Below are positions 8,201 through 18,400 of a stretch of DNA of 64,000 bases, one piece after another. Location of the stretch: the IMG/VR virus record IMGVR_UViG_3300044970_000539, positions 1 through 64,000 of that record; one strand, 5' to 3'. The notes beneath the pieces are model-generated. The model searched no databases. It was not told where the DNA came from and was given only the letters and a program-made list of their open reading frames with translations. Position 1 is the stretch's first letter; every line of letters starts with the position of its first letter. A program made the translations under genes and the position numbers. This DNA is from a virus.

Positions 8201-11200
8201 TTCAAAAAGCAGTTCACGCAACACTAGATAGAAGACTTGCTAGTGGCTACTATGAAAAGTTTGGTTCAAAAACAAATCAACTGTCATTGTTGCAAGATGC
8301 TGGCTTAAGCAATGAAAAAATAAAATCTTTCAAAAGATTTAGACCAAAAGATGAAGAACTTCCAGGATTTGCTGGTGGAGTAGTTTCACTTGGAATGCCA
8401 ATACCATTTAAGGTTATTGCAAAAAATAGAGCAGCGGCTCAACAGATAGATGCTCGTGTAAGATCAAGTAAGTTTAAAGATACTCCACCAACAAACTTTG
8501 GAGTAAGGTTAGAAGAATTTACAGGTCACAGTTTTCCAATCCCAGGCGTTGGAGGGGTTTACAGAAAACCAAATGGACAAGTTGTTGTTGTTAAGCCAGT
8601 TCTTAATGAAAAGGCAGCGTTAGCAGAACAAAGAGGAACAGTAATTACTAGAGGGGCGTTCCCAGAACTAGACGCTCCAGAACAAACAATTAGAACAATG
8701 GTTGATCCAACAGACTTAACTGGTAAGCGTAAATTTATTGTCCTTGAATCTCCATACAATCCAAAATTTGCAACTGGAGGAACTAAGTTCTCTAAGGAAG
8801 AATACTTTTCACAACTTCTTGCTTCAACAGTAAGAGGAGACAAAGACTTATCTCCTTCAAACGTGTTTGGACCAAACGTAGCAGATCAAGGTGCCTCTGG
8901 AGTATTCGGTTCGGCTTCAGGACAAAGAGAATTTAAATTCAACATGCCATCTCTAGAAGAGCAGGCAATGATCAATCTTCTTGGAGTCAAGGGTGGTGCT
9001 AGAAAAGCATTTGCTGAAAATACTGCTGATATAGCAAGATCTATGACACCACAGCAATATCAAGATGCAATGATTGCTGAGATTAATGCGACTATCCCAA
9101 GATTAGAAAAGACTATTGCTTCTCTTGGGTTAACAACAGGAGTTGAAAAAATTGTATATCAAAGAATGGTTGATAGACTTAAGGCTGGGTTAGGTGTTGA
9201 TTGGACTAAGTTACACGCAGTTCACTCTAAGGTAAAGGCTCCTCTTGAATTAGCAGAAGGCATTGTTTCAGTACCTGGTCCAAAGGGTGCTGGAGATATT
9301 CAACCTGCAATGCTTTCTCCAGGAGAGGCAGTAATTCCTGCAAAGCAATCTGAAAAGTATATGCCACTTATTCGTTCAATGATTGCTGATAATGTTCCTG
9401 GGTTTGCAGAGTCAAATGTTAGTTGGGATGGCTACCCAGCATCACTAAAAGAAGGTGGAAAGTATGCAGGACCAGTTACTCCTGTATATCCACCAGGATA
9501 TGATGCTTTCGGCAAAATACAAGAGCCTACTTCATCTGGAGGAAGAGTAAGAAATGCTGCTACTTCATTAATTACAGATAAAGGAATGAGGTCAATCACA
9601 AACTTTGCAACAGAAACAGCAAGGGCTGCAAGACAGTCAAGACTAGCATCCAACGCACTTGAAGGTGTAAAGAACGCTGGATCAAAAGTTAAAGCATCTT
9701 TTGTTTCTACTACAACAGCAGTAGACGCTGCAGCAGATAGTACAGTAAAAAATACTCAAGTTGCATCAACAATGACCAAAGAAGAGTTAAAAAATGCTCG
9801 TCAGTTAAAGCAGATGAACAACATGGGCAAGAACATGGGTATTGGAATGGCTGCCTCTATGCTTCCTATGATGGGTATGGCACAGGCTTCTACAAATCCC
9901 GAAGGGATGATGGCAAGAAACATGAGCACTCTAAGTGGAGTTGCCATGTTAGCAATGATTGCCCCAATGTTAAATACACCACTAAAACTTCTTGCAGGAG
10001 TTGCTTTAGGATACGCTGCTATATTAAAGATGCAGTCTGCACAAATTAAAAAGGCAATAATAGAAGGCAACAAACTTGCTGAGTCATTCTCTATGACAAC
10101 TAAAAAGTTAGAAGAGTTTGGATCAATAACTGGGGAAGTATCAATTACTCAAGAGTATGAGCAGAAAAGGTTGGGAAGAACAACTGTATCTGGTGTTGTA
10201 AACCAAGAGTTTGGAACAAGTTTTCTTTCATCTGAACCTGGTAAAAAGTTTAAAGATGATTTTACAAAACTTTCACAACAATATGAAACTGCTGTTGCGG
10301 GACAAATTGCTACTGCACAACTTGCATCTGCAGTAAATCAAGGAGTATTGTCTTATCTACAGGCAGAATCAATTATTACAAAGATGGCAAGAGATCTAAA
10401 GGATCCAACTTTAGAGTACCAGATGCAAGGTCAGTTAATGAAGATTCTTGGTCCAGATGGACAAGACCTTGCAAGAGATCCACTAAAGGTTCAACTTGAA
10501 TTAGTAAGGGCAAATCAAACAGGATTTAACACTGCAGCACAAAATTTCCAAGATGTAGGGTCTGCTCAGTTAGGATTACCAAGTAGGGGAGAAGTAGGAG
10601 GTCTTGCTGCTGGCGCTACCGCTGGTGGCTTAATCGCAGCAAAAGCATACAGTTCATCTTTGATGGCAGTTGCTGCTCAGGCTCAACTTGCAGGTACTGC
10701 AGTTACTGGAATGTCAGCAACACTGTCTGCAATTCCTGTAGGAAGACTTATAGCAGCAGGTGCTGCAATAGGAACTATTGCAACAAGAATATTTCAAAAA
10801 GGAAAAGAACAAGAAGCAATTGGAGCAGCAGCAGGACTGCTACAGGGAGTTGCAGCACAAAACTTTGCAGCAATTCAGCAATCTGCTGATGCCCTAAACT
10901 ATCAGTATGATGTTCAAATAGCAAACCTTTCTATTGAAAAAGATAGAACAAAAAACCTAGAACAAATTAAAAAACTTAATGAACAAATTGCAGAACTTGA
11001 GACTAAAAGAAGTATAGGGTTAGATAAACTTGCTCAATCTCAATTAGACACTATAAATTCATATATTGAAGTTGTAAGAAATTATAAGAACGATACAGAA
11101 GGGTTTGGTCAAAATCTTACAGAAGCACTTACTGAGCCATCTACTGTTCTTAATGCGCTGCCATTCTTTACTTCTAAAGATCAAAAGATGTATAACAAGG

Positions 11201-14200
11201 CTATGGATGCAGCAATTCTTGGAATGCAAGAGGCCTGGGACAACAGCATAGGTGCAAAACTTCTTGGAACACAACTAGAAGGTATGGACATCGAAGATGT
11301 AATTAGAATATCACTTCTAGTTGAATCAAAGACAGTATCTCCAGAACAAATGTTGCTTCTTAAAGATGTTGTTGAAAGAAATGGTAAAGATTTAGATCAA
11401 GTTATTAGGGTTACATTAGAAAATACTGATCCAGAGACTTTTGCAAGAATTTCAACACTTCTTGGAAGGTTTGAAACGCCTACAAAGCAGCAGGGATTCC
11501 AAAACCTAACAGATAGATTAATGGGTGATCCAGCAAAACTTAAGAACGTTCTTACAGCACTTGAAGAATATTCTAAGGCTCCAGATGAAGTTCCAGTTGT
11601 TATGGGAATGGAAATTGATCAAAGTGATATTGATGACCTTGCTAAATTTGGAAAAGAAATTGACGGAATTAAAAAGAGATTCCCTAAAGGCCAGTTTGAT
11701 ATTAAGTTGTTGCAAAAGTATCAAACAGAACTTGCTGGTGCTGGACTCCCATCTAATGCTACCTTAGATTATGTTATAAGCAATATTGATTATTTTATGG
11801 AGTTACCTGCAGAAAAAAGATTTGAAGCAATATTTGCTTTTAAAATGTTAAAAGATGCAGACTCAGTTAAGGCAGATATTGAAAGAACCTTGCAAATAGG
11901 ATTTATGAAAAAGCAAGCGGTAACAGGTGCAAACACAGTATTAAAAGCAACAGACCCGCTTTCTATTGCTGCTCAAAAACAATTTGAAGCATGGAGAAAA
12001 TCTACCGAAGGTGTAAAGGCTTATACTGCTGCTCTTAAGAAGATGGGTCTTGACTGGAAGGGTACTGGGCTAGACGAAGATGATGAAGATGGTGGTCCTA
12101 TAAGTGATCTAACTAAGGGACCAACAAAAGATATGTCTTGGCTTAATGATCTTGGCCAAAGACTTAAGTTAGTTAAGGAAAGTGCATTTAATGCACTTGA
12201 TCCTTTAGGATCTTTAAAAGAATTTCTTGATAAGGGCGGTAAGAAGTCAGTAAACCCAGGACTTGGCGAACAAGACGGAGCAATTAAAAGAATAGAAGAA
12301 GCAGCAAAAAAGTATAAGGATGCTGCTGGAAATATTGGTATAGCCATAGATAAAGACTTCATGGATGTTATTAGAGGTCTAGATGCAGAACAGTTTAAGT
12401 TATGGTCAGATACCTTGTTTAAGGTTGGTAAAGATAGTAAACAAATTTATGCGCTAACAGAAGTTTTTGCTACTATTAACGAAGGATTCCGTGTAGCAAC
12501 CATTGGTGGATTTATTCAAAATGTAAAAGATTCAAGCAAAGAAATTGAAAATCAAGTTAATGCTTATAATATTTTATCTAATGCTCGTGATGAAGACAAT
12601 AAACTAATGTATAACTCACTTGAAATTCAAAAGATATTACAGAACGCAACACTGGCTGCAAAGATTGCAGCACAGGGTGGACTGAAAGCCACCAAGCAAG
12701 AGCAAGAAGAGTTAAATAAAGAAATACAAAAAACTATTGATCTTAACTATGAATTAAGCACAATAAAACTTAATGACAACATTGCAGAAACAAAGATGCA
12801 GGTTGAAGCATTTAAGAGGCTTACTGCTGCTGGTGTAAAACATGAAGTTATTCTTGAAATATTAAAAGATAAAAATAACTCTTGGGCTATTGGCTCTGCT
12901 GATGCAACGGTAAATGTTAAAGATAAGTTCGGTGATTTAATAAATAAGACCAAGGAATATTCTGATATTCTTGAGTTAATTGCAAATCAAACAAAAACTT
13001 TTGAACAAAAAACACAAGATGCTATTGATGCAAATATTGCTGCACTTGACCTACAGGCTAAGACATTACAAAATGCTTTTGACATTAAAAACTTTGATCT
13101 TAAAGCAAAAATTACTTTAACAGAAAATGCTATTAAAGATATAAATGATGATATTCAAAAAGAACAAGATAAAATTGATAAAATTAATTTTGAACTTAAG
13201 TATGATTCAAAGATTGGTCAAAACCTTCTTGATGATATTCAGGAAAACATTAATGATGCCCAAAGAAAGATGGAGTTTGATTTTGATAGACCACTACAGG
13301 CATTGTCTGATAGATCAGCGGTATTATCAAATGACCTAACGTTAATTGATAAGGCTACAGAAGCAATCAATGAAAAGTACGATAAGCAAGAAGAAGCCTT
13401 ACGTACAATTTTTGAACTAAATCAAGATATTGCTGCACAAGAGCAAAGAAGAATTTCTCTTGCAGATGCGCTTTCTCAAGGTGATATCTCAGCAGCAGCA
13501 CAACTAGCAAATGAGATGCGCTCTACTGCAGCAGAAGCAGCAAGCCGTACATCTGGAGACTTTATCACAGCAGCAAGAAAGGCTGAAACAGAAGGCTTAG
13601 TATCTGCAAGTGGTATGACAAGAGCACAAATTGAGGCAGAACAGTTTAGAATTGGTCAGCAGTCTTATGCTCTTGAACTACAAAGAAAGACTGCTCAAGA
13701 AGCAATTCTTAAATTAGAAGATCAAGTTTATGATATAACAGAATTAAGAGAAGTAAAACTCTTAGCAATTAGAGATATTGAAACTGTAATTGATGGTATT
13801 AAGAAATACCAACTTGATAAGGCACAAGAAGAACTAGATCGAGATCAGAAAACACTTGAGGCTCAACAAAGAATACTTGATGCAAAACTTCTTGCAATTG
13901 ATAAAGAAAAACTAGGTTGGGAATCTATCCAGATTCAACTTAATGCTTATACACTTAAGTTAGATGAAATTAATAAGGGTCCACTTAAGAGCATGAAAGA
14001 TATAGTTGATTCAATTGCTGCAGCCCTTTCACAAATTAATAACGCAAAGTATTCACCAACAAGTGCATTTATTCCAGCAGCAACAGATACGACTACAGTT
14101 CTAACACCTGCACAGGTAACAGCAGCAACTGATGCAGCAAACGCAGCAGCAATCGCAGCAGATGCAGCAAACGCAGCAGCAGAAGCCACTGCAGCAGCGC

Positions 14201-14820
14201 AAGCAGCAGCCCAGGCAAAGGCTGACGCTGAAGCAGCAGCAACAAGTGCAGCACTAAAGAAAGCAATAGAAGATGCAAAGAAAGCAATCGCAGATGCAGC
14301 AAAGTCAGGAGACTCAGCATCTAAAGCCTACATTGCTCAACAAAAAGCAGAAGAAGAAAGACTTGCAGCCATTGCAAAACAAAATGCACAGTGGGTTGCG
14401 AAGGTAGCAGCAATGCAGGCAGCAGCAAACGCAGCAGCAGGCACAGCAGCATCTGCCTCTACCACAGTTTCTTCAGGTGGTGGAAGCGGTGGTGGTGGAA
14501 GATTTGGAATGATGGCACTTTCTTCTGGAGGAATGGTCAGACCTAAGTATTTTGCGGTAGGTGGAAAAGCAAGGGGTACAGACATTATTCCAGCAATGCT
14601 CACCCCTGGAGAATTTGTAATGAGTAAGTATGCCGTTGACTCATATGGTGTTGATAAAATGAAGGCTATCAATAGCGGATCATACGAAGGCGAGAAGGTG
14701 TATAATTATAATCTAAACGTCAATGTTAAGTCTGATGCAAATCCAGAGGATATTGCAAGAGTCGTTATGACACAAATTAGACAAGTTGACTCACAGAGAA
14801 TTAGGACACAGAGGGGCTAA
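5224..14820 (+). CDS. Tape measure protein
   Basis: 3198 residues, the longest gene here, lying between chaperone and distal tail genes. The N-terminus has long amphipathic helices. Hydrophobic segments occur near residues 540-570, 1570-1610 and 1795-1860. Heptad-like coils occur near 1910-1945 and 2620-2900, and an Ala/Gln-rich stretch plus a Gly-rich linker near 2965-3090. A motif around AMLSPGE/AMLTPGE recurs three times (about residues 669-705, 1343-1378 and 3110-3138). Between the first two copies is an inserted segment with kinase-like features (see findings). At about 0.15 nm per residue it would set a tail of up to about 480 nm, less if the inserted domains do not stretch. Confidence 0.95.
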   Translation: MAGDTNSNIFINIDTSQAMTQLRLLEKELTALNRSLIVGTKAAAAAQAKYAQSLLHNVNATGQWTASMTRMSTASEQFATNLDRQRLSLKEYFRYGAASTKTFGKFFGREFDTIGKLVDKRVKTLQQQYVQLGRDAQGAMNAMKFTPKSLNMQNLTTQLMMATQKQQILNKLIDDGSTKLLNFGKNTQWAGRQLMVGFTIPLMLFGAQAIKTFKEIETQTIRFKKVYGDIFTDQGATNAALKNIRDLADEYTKYGLTVADTIKMAADAAAAGFSGKGLENLVEQTNKLAVLGGVTQEKALETTIALKNAFQIDTGAMAGTIDFLNAVENQTVVALDDLTEAIPKVAPVIQQLGGDVKDLAYFMAAMQEGGISAAQGANALKSGLASLINPSNAASKAAAAVGINIKGIVEANAGNLRNTVTGFAKALQPLTDLEKARVIEKVFGKYQFARISALLNNIGREGTQAARVLQLTNASVEELAILSQRELKVQADSPMNKLASSVEKFKASIAPIGELFAKVFTPVIEFIARMAEKFNNLPDGIKKAIGIITVVVGGLGPIFLMTFGLLANAVANSVKGVQILRKGYQQLAAGSTDAALKTQYLSQEELENISISNALYSKHQQLSAAYALEASALTSLTSVYTKANASMGAFAASNPGMFMPRGGVLLPKKFAGGTTSVPGPKGAGDVVPAMLSPGESVIPTKQTQKYAGFINQIIQDKVPGFITGTTGVAVTRAAATRAASTRGAVSSSLAPVVDISSGLRGISFATEGNRVKVSVGGKFFYIPAGKKDYVQSKLKENEEWLRSKGRTDTTEENLLHAIIRKNLGGQNVTSVAKLIAGNLPKFQAGRNRRVPQQVKSLRAKYQNSPIYKELVSTHKQEIEELKLLANTKDNPYGITQADLDAVKKVQAARAEKFEYTPAFSHRFTDRQVDELPGLTQYKRNAPSNVFEEQGFFNTFFQNISGTSLGGMHISKRAQAEAARRFILDIPASQRTSVQKAVHATLDRRLASGYYEKFGSKTNQLSLLQDAGLSNEKIKSFKRFRPKDEELPGFAGGVVSLGMPIPFKVIAKNRAAAQQIDARVRSSKFKDTPPTNFGVRLEEFTGHSFPIPGVGGVYRKPNGQVVVVKPVLNEKAALAEQRGTVITRGAFPELDAPEQTIRTMVDPTDLTGKRKFIVLESPYNPKFATGGTKFSKEEYFSQLLASTVRGDKDLSPSNVFGPNVADQGASGVFGSASGQREFKFNMPSLEEQAMINLLGVKGGARKAFAENTADIARSMTPQQYQDAMIAEINATIPRLEKTIASLGLTTGVEKIVYQRMVDRLKAGLGVDWTKLHAVHSKVKAPLELAEGIVSVPGPKGAGDIQPAMLSPGEAVIPAKQSEKYMPLIRSMIADNVPGFAESNVSWDGYPASLKEGGKYAGPVTPVYPPGYDAFGKIQEPTSSGGRVRNAATSLITDKGMRSITNFATETARAARQSRLASNALEGVKNAGSKVKASFVSTTTAVDAAADSTVKNTQVASTMTKEELKNARQLKQMNNMGKNMGIGMAASMLPMMGMAQASTNPEGMMARNMSTLSGVAMLAMIAPMLNTPLKLLAGVALGYAAILKMQSAQIKKAIIEGNKLAESFSMTTKKLEEFGSITGEVSITQEYEQKRLGRTTVSGVVNQEFGTSFLSSEPGKKFKDDFTKLSQQYETAVAGQIATAQLASAVNQGVLSYLQAESIITKMARDLKDPTLEYQMQGQLMKILGPDGQDLARDPLKVQLELVRANQTGFNTAAQNFQDVGSAQLGLPSRGEVGGLAAGATAGGLIAAKAYSSSLMAVAAQAQLAGTAVTGMSATLSAIPVGRLIAAGAAIGTIATRIFQKGKEQEAIGAAAGLLQGVAAQNFAAIQQSADALNYQYDVQIANLSIEKDRTKNLEQIKKLNEQIAELETKRSIGLDKLAQSQLDTINSYIEVVRNYKNDTEGFGQNLTEALTEPSTVLNALPFFTSKDQKMYNKAMDAAILGMQEAWDNSIGAKLLGTQLEGMDIEDVIRISLLVESKTVSPEQMLLLKDVVERNGKDLDQVIRVTLENTDPETFARISTLLGRFETPTKQQGFQNLTDRLMGDPAKLKNVLTALEEYSKAPDEVPVVMGMEIDQSDIDDLAKFGKEIDGIKKRFPKGQFDIKLLQKYQTELAGAGLPSNATLDYVISNIDYFMELPAEKRFEAIFAFKMLKDADSVKADIERTLQIGFMKKQAVTGANTVLKATDPLSIAAQKQFEAWRKSTEGVKAYTAALKKMGLDWKGTGLDEDDEDGGPISDLTKGPTKDMSWLNDLGQRLKLVKESAFNALDPLGSLKEFLDKGGKKSVNPGLGEQDGAIKRIEEAAKKYKDAAGNIGIAIDKDFMDVIRGLDAEQFKLWSDTLFKVGKDSKQIYALTEVFATINEGFRVATIGGFIQNVKDSSKEIENQVNAYNILSNARDEDNKLMYNSLEIQKILQNATLAAKIAAQGGLKATKQEQEELNKEIQKTIDLNYELSTIKLNDNIAETKMQVEAFKRLTAAGVKHEVILEILKDKNNSWAIGSADATVNVKDKFGDLINKTKEYSDILELIANQTKTFEQKTQDAIDANIAALDLQAKTLQNAFDIKNFDLKAKITLTENAIKDINDDIQKEQDKIDKINFELKYDSKIGQNLLDDIQENINDAQRKMEFDFDRPLQALSDRSAVLSNDLTLIDKATEAINEKYDKQEEALRTIFELNQDIAAQEQRRISLADALSQGDISAAAQLANEMRSTAAEAASRTSGDFITAARKAETEGLVSASGMTRAQIEAEQFRIGQQSYALELQRKTAQEAILKLEDQVYDITELREVKLLAIRDIETVIDGIKKYQLDKAQEELDRDQKTLEAQQRILDAKLLAIDKEKLGWESIQIQLNAYTLKLDEINKGPLKSMKDIVDSIAAALSQINNAKYSPTSAFIPAATDTTTVLTPAQVTAATDAANAAAIAADAANAAAEATAAAQAAAQAKADAEAAATSAALKKAIEDAKKAIADAAKSGDSASKAYIAQQKAEEERLAAIAKQNAQWVAKVAAMQAAANAAAGTAASASTTVSSGGGSGGGGRFGMMALSSGGMVRPKYFAVGGKARGTDIIPAMLTPGEFVMSKYAVDSYGVDKMKAINSGSYEGEKVYNYNLNVNVKSDANPEDIARVVMTQIRQVDSQRIRTQRG

Positions 14821-15456
14821 ATGGCTACAGCAGGGTATTTAACAGGTAGACGTAGGTATCAGCGCCCCCAGGCCCTGTTGTGGTCTGAGAACCCTGGCAC
14901 ACTGGTTAATGGGGTGTATCTACCAGATGGCTATGAAGTACAAGGTAACTTTGCAGAGTCTACAGATCCAGATCTAATTAATCAATTTCTCATTCTTTCA
15001 GACCATAATCGTGGGGAATTAAATTTTACACCAACAAGAATTGAACAAAGACAAAGAACCATTAATGGACGTATGCGTTCATATCATATAGCAGATAAAT
15101 TAACAATGTCTGTCTCTTGGAATAATCTACCATCAAGGTCATACTTTCAAGATGCAGGGTTTTTATCTACTGGCTTATCCCCTGACAAAAATACAACAGG
15201 TGAATTTACATCAGATGGTGGAGCAGGGGGAGTAGAACTTCTTGATTGGTATGAAAACCACACAGGACCTTTTTGGATGTTCCTAGCATACGATAAGTAC
15301 TCAAACTTTGGCAAGGATGATGCAGACTATGGACACCTTGCACAATACAATCAAATAATGCAGGTTTATATAACAGACTTTAACTACTCCGTTGTAAAGC
15401 GTGGTGGGTCAAACCACGATCTCTGGAATATTTCGGTATCACTGGAAGAGGTCTAA
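14821..15456 (+). CDS. Distal tail-type minor tail protein
   Basis: 211 residues, starting directly after the tape measure stop. It is beta-rich and ends in a segment with the feel of a Dit or minor tail jelly-roll (WNISVSLEEV). The position, first after the tape measure, matches the distal tail protein. No enzyme motif. It directly abuts the hub-like gene (stop and start touch). Confidence 0.65.
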   Translation: MATAGYLTGRRRYQRPQALLWSENPGTLVNGVYLPDGYEVQGNFAESTDPDLINQFLILSDHNRGELNFTPTRIEQRQRTINGRMRSYHIADKLTMSVSWNNLPSRSYFQDAGFLSTGLSPDKNTTGEFTSDGGAGGVELLDWYENHTGPFWMFLAYDKYSNFGKDDADYGHLAQYNQIMQVYITDFNYSVVKRGGSNHDLWNISVSLEEV

Positions 15457-18400
15457 ATGTTTGTTAGTGAGACATTAAAGACACACCTAGAAACATCTTC
15501 AACAGTACACCTACAGTCATTAGTTTTGGCTGAGTGGAACATGAATATGCCAGATAACATATTTAAACTTGGTAACTATAGATATAGACCTACTGGATCA
15601 GATGTTCAATACCGAACACTTCCTTTAACATTTGATAGCCTAGATGTAGGAAATTATTATACAGGTGCAACAGATGCCGATGTTGTTGTAGATGGAGGGT
15701 TTGATAATTCTGGGGTTCCACAATTATTTACTTCAACTAAAGAAAAAATGAAAATGATATATTCTTTAGAAGATTGTGTAAAGCCTTTTAGACCAAGATC
15801 TGGAATTAATAAAGCATCATATTTTACTAATAGGTATTTTGCAAACTCTGGTGTATCTATTGCAGAAAGACCCAGATACTACATGGCATCAAGATATGAT
15901 CAGTTTAGATATTGGTCATCATTTAGAACAGAAGGTAGCATTGAAAGAGGAATTGCTAAAAATGTTTCTAATGGATTAAATTATATTGATGATGCGGTTC
16001 CATTTGTAGTCTATAAAGAAAAGGTTCCAGCAAACAGACTTGTTGTAAAAATGCAAACAAATGTTGGAACGGCAAACTTAGGAAACTTTACTACACCATC
16101 TGGCATTTTGCCTGATCCACTATATGGCGCAACAAATAAAACAACCCCCGTTAAATGGAAGATCCAATACTTAAATGAAGATAACTGGGTTGACGCTTAT
16201 TCTTTTGATGAAAACTCTGTTCGTGATGATCAATCTGCAATTATTCCAGAAGATGGATATGTTGAATTAGAGTATGGAATAAAAATTCCAGATGCCTATA
16301 AAGAATCATACACCTTCGTTGAAAAGATAGCATCTATAACATTGTTGCCAGAGCAGTCTTTTAATGGAGATGCATATCTTGTAGTTGAAAATGCAAATAC
16401 TCGTGGAACGCTTTATATATGGAATGGCGCAGATGAAGACTACGATTCTTTTATTCCTGAATATGGATGGATGCTAGGCACTGGAGTTTTAAATAGTTCA
16501 ACAAAACTTGTTACAGACCTAACCAATCCAGAACTATTTACTAATGATGCACAAAATCAAACTACATATAGAGAGTTTGCCTATATTCGTGGTATAAGAG
16601 TTGTAGCAGAAACAATGAACAAGTTTGATTCAACTTTTGATTTAATTGAAATGTCTCCTAGACTAGTCGTAAATATATCGGATAAGGTTGTTGATTTTAA
16701 TATTAAAAAGATCTTATCTGATATAGGAACTACATCTCTTCCAGTTGGACAGTTGCTTGCTTCTACTGGAACACTATCATTGTTTGATGATGATCAGGCA
16801 TTTAATGAAAACAATACGTCTAGCATAGTCGCTGACTATATTAGAAAGAATATTAAGTTTGTTTTTTATGAATCAATTTTAAATGTTGATGGTGACGAAT
16901 ACTCTGTTCCAATTAAAACGTTATACTCAGAAGGATTTCCTCAAGCAGATGTTACTGCAGCAAAACTATCAATAGAGTTAAGAGACTTTTATTTCTTCTT
17001 AGAATCAATGCCAGCCCCAAGATTACTTACAACACAGACATCATTAAGTTATGCAATCTCAATGCTTCTTGATTATATTGGGTTTAGCAACTATACATTT
17101 AGGCGTGTAGCAGATGAAGCAGATCCTATCATCCCATTTTTCTTTGTTGCTCCAGATCAAAATGTTGCAGAGGTTTTAAATCAACTAGCAGTGTCAACTC
17201 AGAGTGCAATGTTTTTTGATGAATATAATAACTTTGTCGTAATGAGCAAAGACTACTTAATGCCTACAGCAGAACAAAGAGAAACAAACTTTGTCCTATC
17301 TGGATCAAACAATCAAACCGACTCAGGAGTTATTAAAAACTCTAGTTCTGGAAACCTTCCTAACATTATTGCCATTGCATCACAAGATAAGAAGATTTAT
17401 AATGATGGAAAGATTAACTACACAACTAGATATATTCAAAGATCTTACGGATCAATTAGACAATCAACAATGATTGATAAAGAAAAAACTTGGATATATA
17501 AGCCATCTCTTTTATGGGAAGTTGCGGGAACAGAAAATACAAAAACGATAAACGAACTTGCTTCAAAGCAGGGTAGTTATGTATTAGGGGCAATGCCATT
17601 AAACTCAGACCTAGTAGGAACGGCACCAGTTGTAGTAGGAAATGTTCTTACAAATAACATAATTGATCTTGGAGAAAATGTTTATTGGCTAACAAGATAT
17701 AACGGATACCTATATTCTAACGGAGAGGTTATTCGTTATGATGCCTCAGAGTTTGATATTACTGGAACTGGCAAGGTTTGGATTAGTAGCAATCAAGAAT
17801 ACCAAAAGTATTTTTCATCAATACCCTTTAACGGTAAGATATATCCAACTGGACTTGTAAGAATTTATGCAACACCAAACTATGAAACCGTAGATGGAAT
17901 AACAAGATTACAAAACGGTGCCGTGGTTGATCATGGACGTGGACAGTTTGGAACTCAGATAGTCTCACACTCTGCTGGAATAAATAGTTACTGGACAAAT
18001 AATAATAATGTTCGTGGACTAAATATGCAATCTCAATATCTATTTAGCACACAACTAGACGCTAACCTTGCAGCAACACTTCCATCTACAACAGTTGCTG
18101 CTGCAGGAGTAAATAATCCAGTTGCAAGGCAGTCAACAAGAAATAGCATTATAAAGAATTTTATGGCTACAAACTATTTAAGTGAAACAGAAGTAAATAA
18201 TCTACAATCAACGCAAACTGGAACAATTCAGTCATCTGCTTTAGTCTTTAATGGCCCATCATTTAAAACAACTGAAAAACCTTTGAACTTTGTATCTTAC
18301 GTATACAAGGGTTTGGATAATGCCTATAAGCATTTTGGAACTAGAATGAGAATTATTGGTAAGATTGAAAATAATACAAGCAGAACACAGTCTCCAAATG

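Noticed and set aside
13947-14320. Ala- and Leu-rich minus-strand frames
   Set aside because: Caused by the GCA-rich Ala/Gln stretch of the tape measure gene.
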